From NCBI GenBank assembly GCA_039720395.1, contig CM077823.1, positions 13,578,885 to 13,642,884 on the forward strand: a DNA stretch of 64,000 bases. Reading direction: 5' to 3'. Each line of letters starts with the position of its first letter. The stretch's first letter is position 1. The notes beneath the pieces were generated by a model that did no database searches, had not been told where the DNA came from, and was given only the letters and a program-made list of their open reading frames with translations. Below, one piece after another: positions 49,801-56,956 of this stretch. The position numbers were made by a program, and so were the translations under genes. Source of the DNA: Liquidambar formosana (taxonomy: Eukaryota > Streptophyta > Magnoliopsida > Saxifragales > Altingiaceae).

Positions 49801-51505
49801 GGTCACTGCTAATTTAGTTCCTCTTAATGCAAGAAGGGTGGCTGTTAAGTTTGACTTTTTCAAAATTGCTGGTCTGGTAGGTGATATCTTGCTATTCAAA
49901 AGGATTTTAATTTTGCCAAAGATGTAGTTGCTTAATTAAGAAATATTCTATTATTGAGACAGCAACATTATAATTTTACCAATAACAAAGCATAACCAAC
50001 ATTTTTCTCAGTTCCTCCCAGAAATTTAACTGAACATAATACATAATACATTTTTATCCCCTCATCAATCTTTATACAAGTTCTTTGGAAACTTTCGTGC
50101 ACTATTACTTTATGCTTACAGAATTACTTGTTTATTGAATTTAACATCTAAGCTCACCATAGAGTTTTGTCATCTACATTATTTTCCTAACAAAATCGAT
50201 CTTGTTTAACCAATGGTCCACAGATACCAATTAAGAACCCTGGAAGTGGTCGTGGTCAGCTGGAAATTACATACTTAGACGAGGAGTTACGGTAAGGAAT
50301 GGAAAAACCTGCTGTTTTCAGAATGTTGTTTACTGTTTAACCATTTCCTTTGCCTTCAGACTAGTAATAAAATTGCTAATATGGGATTGGTCCTAAGAAG
50401 AGAATTCAATGGTTAGCATGTGGCATTTTTTAAAAACTTAATTCTCAACTCAAACTAGATTTATATTAAATGCTTCCATTCTTCTTCTTCTTTCCTCAAG
50501 TTCAACTCCATTTTGGTTTATTCTTCACAGTCAAGCATATTGCTAATACCAGTGGCAATGATCAGAGCCTCTTGATATTGCACTACAATATCAAGATAGA
50601 CCCCTTTATCGTTTGTCTTGTTTGTTATCATATAGAATCATTTAAATTGAGAGTGTTTGGAAACCACAGTGCAATTGAGTCATTTTGTTTGTTTATCATT
50701 GCATTTGAAATGAGTTTATATTGTTCTTGGTGGCATGTGCATGGGACAACCCTCTTATATCAGAGGAAAGACTAATAGTCCCATAGGTACAGTGATTGGC
50801 TACCTTGACTAGCATTGCAACAATTGTGAGTGAGTGAGTTTACTTACCCAAAAAAAAAAACAGTTGTGAGTGGACAGTATTTTTGTCATTTTAATTGAGG
50901 TCTTGTTTTTCATATGCTCTTGTAAAATAAATTGGTTTTTTTCTCTTCAAGAAATGACACCATTCCAATATATTGTACAGTCCTTTTGCTGGTTGTTCTT
51001 TTTCATTTTTCCCTTGTTCTTTTCTCTTTTTCCACAAAATAAAAGGCGTAAATGATGTTGGGCTCTCAAATATTATTGAAACGAAGAAATCACTTCATTT
51101 TTGTGTGGCTTTTGAACACCTTCCACAGACAGTGGACAACTTAAACAACAATATCTTTCTAATTCCAGGTACATGAATATTCCGCACCTTATTATTAAAT
51201 GCATCCATTTAGGGTCTGCTAGGATCCTAATCATTCCTTTGTTTTCTAATCCCTAGTATGTTATCAATCTGTGGCTTAAGATAAATTTATCTTGTTAGTC
51301 AACTTGCCAAGTGTCATTCATCTTGTTTTTGCTCAGTCTGCCCCATTCCCAGATCGCCAAAGGAATTAAATAATGCGCATTAGTTTTATCCTTCCGATGA
51401 TATTATTTTTATTTGTGGCTCATTGTTTGCAGAATATCAAGGGGTGATAAAGGGAACTTGTTCATTTTGAAAATGGTGGAACCATCCTATAGAGTCCCTC
51501 TTTGA
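23100..51505 (+). CDS. FBN3: Plastid-lipid-associated protein / fibrillin, FBN3 type (copy 2)
   Basis: Six coding exons: 23100-23444, 25959-26072, 27750-27848, 49802-49876, 50224-50291, 51433-51505, giving about 257 aa with no internal stop. The start at 23100 (ATG) is preferred over an upstream in-frame TTG at 23079. The N-terminus ([17 protein letters not shown]) looks like a chloroplast transit peptide. Domain blocks parallel copy 1: [78 protein letters not shown], ending YRVPL. Exon lengths 2, 4, 5 and 6 are identical to copy 1 and exon 3 is one codon longer, so the two are tandem duplicates. The donor of exon 2 (AAG|GTCCAA) is weak. Intron 3 is about 22 kb because of nested retrotransposons. 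Expression depends on transcription through that block. Confidence 0.9.
23461..24650 (-). pseudogene. Internally deleted LINE in intron 1, interrupted by a hAT element
   Basis: Read on the minus strand from 24650: an endonuclease-like stretch ([19 protein letters not shown], then [10 protein letters not shown]) runs straight into RNase H-like sequence ([59 protein letters not shown]). After the hAT insertion comes the terminal [19 protein letters not shown] motif. The reverse transcriptase between endonuclease and RNase H is missing. The 3' end, near GATCAACCAAAA on the minus strand, lies only about 15-25 bp downstream of the exon 1 donor. Confidence 0.7.
23761..24220. mobile_element. Non-autonomous hAT element with 8-bp target duplication
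   Basis: The 460-bp insert begins CAGGGATGGAACCAGG and ends CCGTCTCTA; inverted, the right end reads TAGAGACGGAACTCAG, a good match. GACACATC flanks both sides (23753-23760 and 24221-24228), a perfect 8-bp duplication as hAT transposases make. Removing it restores a continuous LINE reading (SLISDV joined to [12 protein letters not shown]). Inside, GGGGGTGGCC on the left and GGGGTGGCCATGGCC on the right extend the terminal similarity. No transposase is encoded. Confidence 0.85.
25448..25496. repeat. GT then GA microsatellite
   Basis: Roughly 12 bases of GT repeat followed by about 36 bases of GA repeat, in intron 1 of FBN3 copy 2. The apparent open frames over it are low-complexity artefacts. 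Confidence 0.9.
25497..25745. repeat. Tandem duplication, 131-bp unit, intron 1
   Basis: The segment starting AAAAGTGATTTTATAAAATC at 25497 recurs at 25628. The second copy lacks a 9-base stretch (ACTCAAATG), and a few single-base differences exist. Both copies end TTTGTATCAAGTATCAACTA. The duplication directly follows the GA microsatellite, which may have promoted slippage or unequal exchange. Confidence 0.9.
26497..26801. mobile_element. Stowaway-type MITE in intron 2
   Basis: Left end CTATTCCCTCTGCCCCACAA; right end inverted CTGCCTCTGTCCCACAATG, continuing into TTTGAG on both sides. TA flanks both ends (26495-26496 and 26802-26803). About 305 bp, non-coding. It lies in intron 2 of FBN3 copy 2. 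Confidence 0.75.
26954..26982. repeat. Poly(A) tract of about 29 bases, intron 2
   Basis: A pure A run with no recognised retroposon 5' of it. Two overlapping open frames here owe their length to poly-Lys or poly-Phe readings and are not genes. The rest of intron 2 (26983-27749) shows nothing further. Confidence 0.9.
27849..28821. other. First part of the giant intron 3, no feature recognised
   Basis: AT-rich sequence ending in a TA/CA microsatellite at about 28777-28816. It is probably the original intron sequence before the retrotransposon block. Confidence 0.4.
28822..28979. mobile_element. Hairpin MITE, family H, copy 3
   Basis: The ends GATCAAGTGAGCA and TGCTCACTTGATC are perfect 13-bp inverted repeats. 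The interior matches copies 1 and 2: TTGTACCTTGTGCATGGGCC, CCCACTAATGCACGAGGTAC and ATATAAGTTACATCATCACA. This is the most complete copy and gives the family its termini. It sits in intron 3 of FBN3 copy 2, beside a minus-strand Copia fragment. Confidence 0.75.
29000..29199 (-). repeat. LTR of a minus-strand Copia fragment
   Basis: On the minus strand the pol coding region ends and is followed by the polypurine tract AGCTTGAGGGGGAG (29200-29213) and then TGTTAGAGTATTATAG, the start of an LTR. About 200 bp, ending near CTAGCA. The other LTR is missing and no target duplication can be checked. The sequence differs from the LTRs of Copia-1, -2 and -3, so it represents a separate family. Confidence 0.7.
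29200..30395 (-). pseudogene. Copia reverse transcriptase / RNase H remnant (5'-truncated element)
   Basis: Minus-strand reading from 30395: [14 protein letters not shown] (RT), [19 protein letters not shown] (RT), then RNase H with [27 protein letters not shown] and [13 protein letters not shown] (29212-29571). These are the standard Copia order and motifs. Several stops and frameshifts are present, for example a stop within the HGDL..EVYM segment. Gag, protease, integrase and the 5' LTR are gone; the homology stops at about 30395, where MULE-A sequence begins. It is antisense to the host gene. Confidence 0.8.
30396..30934 (-). mobile_element. MULE-A, truncated Mutator-like element split by Copia-1
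   Basis: 30865-30934 reads as the inverse of the left end of MULE-B: on the minus strand CATGGACACAGACACGACAC, ACTTTGACACAGCAATTCC and CTAAAAAACCTAGG. The terminal CGTGCTTCATAG that should complete this end lies at 48194-48205, on the far side of Copia-1, so Copia-1 landed within the terminal repeat. Interior words such as AGAGAGAAGTGGAGA and GCAATAGTTTTC are shared with MULE-B. A short tandem duplication sits at about 30449-30541. The opposite end is missing at the junction with the minus-strand Copia remnant. Confidence 0.55.
30951..31858. mobile_element. MULE-B inside the 5' LTR of Copia-1
   Basis: About 0.9 kb. The left end has AATGAAGCATGGACACGGAC; the right end, inverted, has TAGGAAGCACGGACACG. 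The Copia LTR start is split: TGTTAAGGTTATTAGT lies to the left and AATAAGGGTAATC resumes at 31868 on the right. The flanks allow two readings. In one, GTTATTAGT is a perfect 9-bp duplication (30942-30950 and 31859-31867). In the other, GTGTTAAA is an 8-bp duplication (30949-30956 and 31851-31858) and the ends are CAATGAAGC and CTAGGAAGC, closer to the CTATGAAGC ends of its relatives. No transposase was seen. The interior has a purine-rich GAGAGAAG stretch. Confidence 0.7.
31868..32014 (+). repeat. Remaining part of the 5' LTR of Copia-1
   Basis: Starts AATAAGGGTAATCTTG and ends AAGTTAGAACA, directly before the primer-binding site TGGTATCAAAGC (complementary to the 3' end of initiator Met-tRNA). 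It pairs with the 3' LTR at 48032-48193. Together with 30935-30950 the LTR totals about 163 bp. Confidence 0.85.
32643..32972 (-). mobile_element. TRIM (terminal-repeat retrotransposon in miniature) in the Copia-1 leader
   Basis: Two direct repeats of about 113 bp (32643-32755 and 32861-32972) enclose only 105 bp. Read on the minus strand, the first repeat ends AACTTAACA and is followed by TGGTATCAAAGC, a Met-tRNA primer-binding site (32849-32860 on plus). The second repeat is preceded by CACGTGAGGGGGAG, a polypurine tract. GAAGA flanks both sides (32638-32642 and 32973-32977), a perfect 5-bp duplication. There is no coding capacity and the total is 330 bp. All hallmarks of a TRIM are present. 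Confidence 0.9.
33000..33550 (+). pseudogene. Copia-1 gag, 5' part
   Basis: Begins at an ATG with [18 protein letters not shown], then [18 protein letters not shown], the gag N-terminus shared with Copia-3 (36596). A short deletion relative to Copia-3, frameshifts and in-frame stops follow, for example a stop in place of Gln in the ..[12 protein letters not shown].. region near 33428. It is interrupted at LASDS by Copia-2 and resumes at 44232 with [16 protein letters not shown]. Confidence 0.8.
33556..33765 (+). repeat. 5' LTR of Copia-2
   Basis: 210 bp, TGTTGG...TCTACT, including a TTTC microsatellite near the 3' end. The sequence after it, TGGTATCAAAGCC, is the primer-binding site. Confidence 0.9.
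34457..35799 (+). pseudogene. Copia-2 gag and protease (interrupted by Copia-3)
   Basis: Gag begins [17 protein letters not shown], then [33 protein letters not shown] and [20 protein letters not shown]. It ends in a CCHC zinc knuckle, [14 protein letters not shown] (35239-35280). The protease core [13 protein letters not shown], with the intact D-S-G triad, is at about 35567-35605. Stops interrupt gag at about 34664, 34686, 34799 and 34838. The frame is cut after ITIDLNC by the Copia-3 insertion. Confidence 0.85.
35800..35965 (+). repeat. 5' LTR of Copia-3
   Basis: 166 bp, TGTTAAGGTTATTAGTTTAT to CATCAGAACA, with a TATATAATAG promoter-like segment and pyrimidine-rich 3' half. It pairs with 40853-41027. 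Confidence 0.9.
36596..37910 (+). pseudogene. Copia-3 gag and protease
   Basis: Gag starts [18 protein letters not shown]. It includes [35 protein letters not shown] and [11 protein letters not shown], a [11 protein letters not shown] run coded by a hexanucleotide repeat (37381-37420), and a CCHC knuckle [14 protein letters not shown] at about 37434-37475. The protease motif is [12 protein letters not shown], with Arg where the family has the catalytic-site Gly (DSG). A stop after GAKEN (36740) and frame changes near 36780 and 37105-37350 break gag. Confidence 0.85.
38141..39151 (+). pseudogene. Copia-3 integrase, the longest intact pol segment
   Basis: 336 residues open. [14 protein letters not shown] is the last part of the zinc-binding GAG-pre-integrase segment. 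The catalytic acidic residues are all visible: Asp in [12 protein letters not shown], Asp in LRSDNAMEY and Glu in [11 protein letters not shown]. The C-terminal part has [28 protein letters not shown] and [14 protein letters not shown], typical of Copia integrases. The frame closes in a low-complexity linker before RT. The integrase alone looks intact, but the element as a whole does not. Confidence 0.9.
39296..40845 (+). pseudogene. Copia-3 reverse transcriptase and RNase H
   Basis: RT begins around [20 protein letters not shown] and shows [20 protein letters not shown] and [21 protein letters not shown] frameshift near 39760 precedes [17 protein letters not shown], with stops at about 39811 and 39859. 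At the active site the YVDD box reads as xVDD because two bases are missing compared with Copia-1 (about 39891). RNase H follows: [41 protein letters not shown] and [13 protein letters not shown], ending at a TGA next to the polypurine tract. A stop splits RT and RNase H at 40216. Confidence 0.85.
40853..41027 (+). repeat. 3' LTR of Copia-3
   Basis: Preceded by CTTGAGGGGGAG. It ends CTATCAGAACA. It is about 9 bp longer than the 5' LTR through a local duplication in the pyrimidine-rich region. Confidence 0.9.
41028..44004 (+). pseudogene. Copia-2 pol, continuation: integrase, RT, RNase H
   Basis: Resumes with [11 protein letters not shown], then [12 protein letters not shown] and [10 protein letters not shown] (integrase zinc site). 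HTNVWG carries Asn at the first catalytic Asp position; RSDNRGEY follows. [58 protein letters not shown] and an intact [10 protein letters not shown] at about 43045-43074. RNase [42 protein letters not shown] and [13 protein letters not shown]. It ends at the stop by the polypurine tract. At least six in-frame stops and several frameshifts mark it as dead. Confidence 0.85.
44012..44226 (+). repeat. 3' LTR of Copia-2
   Basis: 215 bp, TGTTGGAAAAGTG to AAATCTACT, followed by ATAGT, the same 5-mer that precedes the 5' LTR. Confidence 0.9.
44232..48024 (+). pseudogene. Copia-1 gag 3' part and pol (decayed)
   Basis: Continues gag with [16 protein letters not shown] and the CCHC knuckle [14 protein letters not shown]. 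The protease reads [13 protein letters not shown], again with DSR. It is interrupted at 44829 by a solo TRIM LTR and continues [20 protein letters not shown]. Integrase remnants: LRILGSDNAMEF-like ([14 protein letters not shown]) and [24 protein letters not shown] start at 46540, [12 protein letters not shown], then [11 protein letters not shown], which is intact at about 47067-47100. RNase [17 protein letters not shown] and [14 protein letters not shown]. Many stops, small deletions and frameshifts, clearly more than in Copia-3. Confidence 0.85.
44829..44940 (+). mobile_element. Solo LTR of the TRIM family in the Copia-1 protease region
   Basis: 112 bp, TGTAAGGAAGTCCCACATCC to GGAAACTTAACA, flanked by perfect TAAAG duplications (44824-44828 and 44941-44945). 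It aligns along its length with the minus-strand reading of the TRIM LTRs at 32643 (shared CCCACAT, TTGACATG, AAGCTTAGGCTTTTAAG-like and GGAAACTTAACA). It therefore represents an LTR-LTR recombination product of the same TRIM family, inserted in opposite orientation. Confidence 0.85.
48032..48193 (+). repeat. 3' LTR of Copia-1
   Basis: TGTTAAGGTTATTAGTAATA to CAAGTCAGAACA, preceded by TTAAGGGGGAG. The next bases, CGTGCTTCATAG (48194-48205), are the missing terminus of MULE-A. Confidence 0.85.
48206..49117. other. Intron 3 sequence between nest and MULE-C, nothing recognised
   Basis: AT-rich sequence without coding motifs. A short tandem duplication (AAACCATAAAAATATAAACA, twice) lies at about 48988-49025. 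Confidence 0.4.
49118..49707. mobile_element. MULE-C, complete short Mutator-like element in intron 3
   Basis: 590 bp with inverted ends CTATGAAGCACGAATACAGG and (inverted right end) CTATGAAGCACGGATACTGC. Flanks CTCAAAACA (49109-49117) and CTCAAACGC (49708-49716) look like a diverged 9-bp duplication, with the first six bases identical. The order of inner words (GGATACG, GCAATTCTAAAAAAAATG, GGTGGGGATAAGTTAATAAA) parallels MULE-B with ATACG in place of ACACG. It is non-coding, 94 bp upstream of exon 4. Confidence 0.7.
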
Positions 51506-52825
51506 CGTAGTCAATGCAAACGATAGTTGAGGCACCTGATTTGTAAGGGAGTGCTCAAATTTTATAATGTCTTATTTATTTAATGTGTAAAATATGTATG
51601 TGTGTGTATAACAGTATATAGATACTAGTTGGTGCACACGTGTGTTGCACATGACTTTTTGTTTTTTTTATTCTAAGAAAAAGTTATCGCATTTTGTAGA
51701 GAAACACTTACCAAACAAGGTAAAAGATGCTGTTAATGGAAAAAGAAGAATTCAGAATTCCGCTGTTGATGGAGAAAGTAGAATTCAGAATTATGTAGAT
51801 GATAGATGTTAAGGTTTAAGGTTTTATACGAATTTGATTTCCTATTTATGTGGTTTTACGAATTAAAGTATACGAATTATAGTATACTTTGAATTTTTAT
51901 TTATATTTATGTGTTTTATATTCTTATTTCTTATTCCAATCAATGTACCATGTATAACGGTAGAATTATAATATATTTTGAATTCCTATTTATATTTATG
52001 TGTTTTATATTCTTATTTCCTCTTTATGTGTTTTATATTTTATATTCCTATTTCTTCTTCCAATCAATATATCGTGTATAAGGGTAATAATGTATTTAAA
52101 ATATAAAATAAGGATATATTGGTCAATCAAAAACTTTTCTGACATTCAGCTTAATTTTTATAGGTAGTATAGATATAGATATTATGATGCACTTAGCAAG
52201 TAATTATCTATCTCTAATACGTAGAACTGTTAGAAATAAATAGTTGCAGTTGAATAAAGTTGCTCATTCACTTGGCATGTAAACAAAAATCAGCCAAGGG
52301 GCAAAGGACATGAAAGTCTATTGGCTACGTGGGAGTCTATGCTTCGCATATGAGCTTATGGTGTAAATTCTTCTTCTTAAAAGGCACCAGTAGTAGAAAG
52401 AGGATTTGAACCGGAAAAATGCTACACCCCTCGATTCTTTTAGGTCTTAACTCTGCAACTATCACGTATGGGGGGTAAGGCCTAGTGGTCCACACCCGTA
52501 TGATGTGTTTCTTTTCTTTTTAAGAGTGGGGAGTGGCCGTGGATGTGTTGGTGGTTGGGCGAAATGATGAGAGGAAAGCTAAGGGGTTGGTTTGGTCAGT
52601 AAGAATTGAATTCTTTGTTGGTAAGGTTTAGATTCGATTTCTGTTGTCAGCAGTTCACTTTGTTGGGTGATATTTTAAGTTCAATATAAGTTTTCACTGA
52701 GGCAGTGAGGCCTGAGACCCGCGGCTTGTCCTGGCCCTAGACTAAGGTAGTCGTTCTTCACCTAAACTTTTATGTACCAAAAAAAAAAAACAAAAAAACA
52801 AAAAAAAGAAAAGAATGAGGATAGT
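51506..52825. other. Region downstream of FBN3 copy 2
   Basis: 3' sequence followed by AT-rich repeats. A TGTGTTTTATATTC-type phrase recurs at about 51911, 51999 and 52027. Near 51622-51655 is ACTAGTTGGTGCACACGTGTGTTGCACATG, whose first part resembles the inverse of 1178-1212. At about 52530-52790 a block ends in an A-rich tail after TTTTATGTACC and has an internal GGTTTAGATTCGATTT that could be a degraded pol III B box, so it is possibly a SINE. Evidence for that is weak. Confidence 0.3.
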
Positions 52826-54781
52826 TGGCACGACTTGACGAAACCTTTAGTAGTGCTGCGATTAAACCATCAGGATCTTTGCTATATGCAAGGATGTCAT
52901 CAAACTATACCACAACAAATCTATAGCTGAAATACTTGATTCATTGATGGCATGAATGTATTTGGATTTCTTAACAAACCACTCATATAGCCAATCTTGC
53001 ATTTTGAATGTGGTCTTCCACTCATCACTCAATTTTAATAGGGGGAATTATAGATAAGTCCGGCTACAGGCAAATAATTATAGTTAGTAATCATTCTTAG
53101 TTAAGTTAGTAGTCATTTACTAGTAAGTAATCATTTTGTATTGAATTGTAATTGTTTGCCCATAGCCGAATCAATCTATAAGTCTCCCATTTTAATATGA
53201 TGATACTTGCTTCCAGAATGATTTTGGAGATCTTAAGACCTGATAAATGATCCAATATGATATACAAGTGAGGAATTGGAAACCGATACTTTATCATGAT
53301 TTTGTTTATGGTTTAGTTGTCCACACCATACACGTTGGCTAGACTCATCATCTTTCTTTGGAGTAAGCAATACTGAAACTGCACATGGACTCATGCTTCA
53401 CGAATTAACTCCTTTTTAGAAGCTCTGCCGCTTGCTTATTAAGCTCTGCATGCTTATAAGGACTCATTCGGTAATATTCTTTATCCAACAAATTAGAACC
53501 CAGAGCAAGGTCAATGTGATGCTAATATGATGCTGAATATCTCTCATCGGCGGCAATCTAACTGATTAACCTTTTTAAATTTTTTTTTTTTTTTTTTTTT
53601 TTTTATATTTATAAGAGGGGTGCAACACGAGGACTTCCTAGGAGGTCACACATCCTAGTACTAATTTAACAAGTATGTAGTTCTACCTAAACCTGAGCCT
53701 ATCATAAGGAAATTTTTTTATACTATACCTTTGGTACAATATAAAAAAAGATATAATATAAAAAAATTTTCCTTTTCATACGCTCAAGTTTAGGTAGAAT
53801 TGAATACTCAACATAACCTCTTTTTTTTTTTTTGGCGCTCAAGTTTAGGTAGAATTGAATACTCAAAATAACCTCTTTAACAAACAACAAATACATATCC
53901 TTGCATTTCTTGACTTCTTCTAAGAATTCGTTCATTGATAGAAATTCACTTCCCCCTCATTTATAGGCTTAGGAATGGAATACTTTTCACCTTAAATAGA
54001 CCCAAAATTACTTTCTTGCCAAATTTCCAAAATGTGTAAGTATTTTTATACCCATCATGTATGGCTTGCCGACCATATTGCCAAGTTCTACCCAGCATTA
54101 AATGAGGTGCATCTATTGGCACCACATAAATAATTGTGAATCATTATATTTTTTTCCTTCTATTTTTTTAACAATTTGAAACGAACCTAAACATTGTTGA
54201 CTAACGATTACTTCATTCCCTTTTTGAACTAATGCAAGCTTATAGGTTGTAGGCATCTGTTTAATCTTGAAATTTAGATTTTTGCCATCTTTTGTACCAA
54301 CACATTCTTACAGCTTCCATTATCAATAATGAGATTACAAATCTTTCCACTAGATGTACACCTCGTGTGGAACATATTTTCAAGCAACCAATATGAATTT
54401 TCTTCAATTTTGAAGGCATTCATGATCCATTGGATAACTAGCACTTCCCCATGATCACCAAGCTCTTCTGCCAAGTTAACCCTACCTTCAATTTGGACAT
54501 TCCAATGTAATAATACCCAATACTTGAGCATTTGATGCACTTAATTAATAGCCCCATCGCCCTTTTACCAAGCTCTGCTGCCAAATCTTTCCACTAGTGT
54601 ATACTTCATTATAATTCTTGTACGGCCGTAGAACCACCACATCATGAATTTTCTCTACAAACCTTCAATTGCTCCCATGAAACTAACGCATGCTTTTTCA
54701 ATTTGATAGCCACAACCTTCACATTTCTTTCATCCGGTGCTTTTTTTTATGATCAAATACGCATTCTACCGAATTGGGTTA
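52826..54781 (-). pseudogene. Ty3/gypsy remnant: gag, protease and reverse transcriptase
   Basis: Minus strand, from 54781 down: gag-like VAIKLKKHALVSWEQLKVC; protease-like FHTRCTSSGKICNLIIDNGS (Asn at the Gly-adjacent position, IDNGS); the following MDACHLLLGRPWQY-type region as WCQ*MHLI; then FLEEVKKCKDMYLLFVKE; RT with SMSPCAVSVLLTPKKDDES and KYRFPIPHLYIILDHLSGLK; and finally EWKTTFKMQDWLYEWFVKKS. The motif order fits gypsy-class polyproteins. Frameshifts and stops are abundant, a MITE interrupts RT at 53040, and a 56-bp tandem duplication (GCTCAAGTTTAGGTAGAATT, twice) lies at 53782-53880. No LTRs were found. Confidence 0.75.
53040..53183. mobile_element. MITE, family M, copy 1 (inside the gypsy RT)
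   Basis: Left end AATTATAGATAAGTCCGGCT with ACAGGCAAATAATTATAG; right end inverted ACTTATAGATTGATTCGGCT with ATGGGCAAACAATTACAA. CTCAATTTTAAT precedes and CTCCCATTTTAAT follows, an imperfect duplication of about 10 bp, which hints at a Mutator-type insertion. Removing it joins HHIKMGD to EWKT in the RT. A second copy lies at 58549. Confidence 0.7.
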
Positions 54782-55085
54782 GGATCTTGTTTGGTTGTCC
54801 AATCCGAAATTAAATAATTCAAAAAATTTTACATAATATTAAAGGTGCACACCACATTATCTTGAATTAACAAATTTAAAAATGATAGTTATCATTATAA
54901 ATAAGAGTAGGTAATTCAAAATAGTGGTATTTCATGAATTATTTAAAATTGATTCTACAGCATCAATTATAGTGATAACTACAATACTTTAAAATATTCT
55001 AATTCAAGGTAATAGATTTATACCTTGAACCTTATGTAAAATTTATTGAATTATTTAATTTCTAATTGGACAATCAAACAAGACC
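54782..55085. mobile_element. Long-hairpin MITE
   Basis: About 304 bp, palindromic nearly end to end: left GGATCTTGTTTGGTTGTCCA ATCC.., right inverted GGTCTTGTTTGATTGTCCAA TTAG... Both arms continue GAAATTAAATAATTCAA and AATTTTACATAA. There is no coding capacity. It lies next to the 5' edge of the gypsy gag remnant. Superfamily uncertain. Confidence 0.75.
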
Positions 55086-55738
55086 ATAATAATAAACTTA
55101 TCTAGCTGAATCATCTTCCGACGGAGTGCAATCTTGAGAAGGGTTCATTTGTTTGAAACTTTTGTCATCGCTTTTCAGAGTTTCAAAATGTGTTAAATGT
55201 GCGTCACGGGCAGAGGGAAGGCGGGTGGGGGGTGGGGGGAGTGACCTTCTAAGTTTTTTAATTGTGTTTTTTTTTATACTAAGTTTATAATATTTATAAA
55301 TTTGACCCTTCCTAAAATATATTTTGACCCTCTGCGGTCTTATTTGATCCAACTTAATTTTTATATTGACCATTCCATTAATTGATTTCTTCAAATTTTA
55401 ACCAACTCAAACATTAAAACCCTTTAGTTTTTCAATTGTTTGCCCTAATTGTGTCGATTTCATAACTTTGACCTGTAATTTTTATATTTACGAATTATAA
55501 CTCGTTCCCAATATTCAAAACTTAGTCAGTTTAAATAGAATATGAAGAAATAAAAGTATTGAATAGTCTTTTTCAGATTGTGGGAGTATTGTTCAAATAT
55601 CATGCAATTTTTGAGTATGTATATTTATTTTCATTTCACTATTTATTTTTTTTATTTTTTTGTTGTTATTTTCAAGTAAGAAAATTTTTTTTTCTATTTA
55701 TCATTGATCTTGATTCTTGACCCTTCAGATAAAAACTT
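55086..55738. other. Intergenic, no gene seen
   Basis: AT-rich with a G-rich patch at about 55215-55240. A minus-strand open frame of 98 codons (55098-55394) has no recognisable features. Confidence 0.35.
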
Positions 55739-55747
55739 CCATGTAAC

Positions 55748-56947
55748 GGATCCGGATTCGGTGCAGTTATAGCATGGTGCTGTAACCGTTGGGATGTCGA
55801 CATGTGGCGTGGGTAAGCAATGGATAGCCACAATTGAAACGCTACACATGAGGGTCGTTTAAGCACAAACGAGGACTTGACGCCGTCAGTCTCTTGTGGT
55901 TATGGTCGGTCTTCATCGTCAATCTGAGCCACCATCCCTTGAGGTTATGGCCATGTCACTTGTTCTCCGGCAAACTTCCCATCCATTCCGGCGAATTTTA
56001 TTTGGAGAAGGTACTTGAACTTCACCCCAAGAAAAAAAAATAATAATAGAAGTAAAAAACTCAGATTTCATCTTCTTCTCCATGGATGAAGGAACCAAAG
56101 TAATCTGGAGTTGCAGATGGCTGCGAGATTGGCTCTCCACTGCGGACCCATACATAGACGCACTTTTAAGATCTCAAGGACTACTCTGACAATGAATCTT
56201 TCCCTCTGTTTCAGTTCCTACATCTCCGTTGAGGCGTTTTCCGCTAAGCAAAACCTTGAGGTTATGGCTGTTATGGTGGGACAGAGGGGTTTTATGAAAC
56301 CCCTCCTCACTGCAAATTCTCTCAGATCTGAGCCGTCGCCATGGCCGTTGGTCCGTAACAGAGAGCCAAACCAAATTGAAAAAAGAAGAAGAGAGAAGTC
56401 ATTGTTGAACCAGATCTGAACCCAGAATCGTTGGTCGACGACCTCGCATGGGATAGTTAGGCTAAGTTGAGTTAGCTCGGCTCAGATTTTGGACGAACAC
56501 ACCTGTAGAGAAGATGATGATCACGGCCTTACGGGGTAGATGGTCTTAGATTTCAGTTGAGCTGATCTCAGATCTTCACGCCTCTCTCGTGGAGGATCTG
56601 TAGAGGCGATTCGTCTTCAAGTACAATATTAAAAATTAAAAAAAATTATAAAATAGAATTAAGAGGGCATGCCCAAAACCTAAAAGAAGATTGTCGGCGG
56701 GATCTACTGTGGCGGCCATGGAAGAGATCGCGACGACAAGCGATCAGGAGCGAGCGAGTAAGAAACAAAGTGAATTTGGGAAAGTGTTCGCGGTTGACGG
56801 CGTTGATGCTTTACATGACTGAAACGACCAAGTTTAGAGACGTTTTGTATATGGTTCATCCATTGTTTACCAAATCCAACGTGTCAATATCCCAACAGTT
56901 ACAGCACCATGCAGTAAAAAAACAATTACTGCACCAAATCCGAATCC
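55748..56947. mobile_element. Mutator-like element with long terminal inverted repeats
   Basis: 1,200 bp. The left end GGATCCGGATTCGGTGCAG and inverted right end GGATTCGGATTTGGTGCAG begin arms that remain similar for roughly 150 bp (shared GCATGGTGCTGTAAC, GTTGGGAT, CAATGGAT, GTCGTTT, ACGCCGTCA). Flanks CCATGTAAC (55739-55747) and CTATATAAC (56948-56956) match at 7 of 9 positions, fitting a 9-bp Mutator duplication. The interior is less AT-rich than the surroundings and holds unremarkable open frames on both strands (55919-56155 minus, 56111-56419 plus). Captured host sequence is possible but I do not recognise any. Confidence 0.7.
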
Positions 56948-56956
56948 CTATATAAC

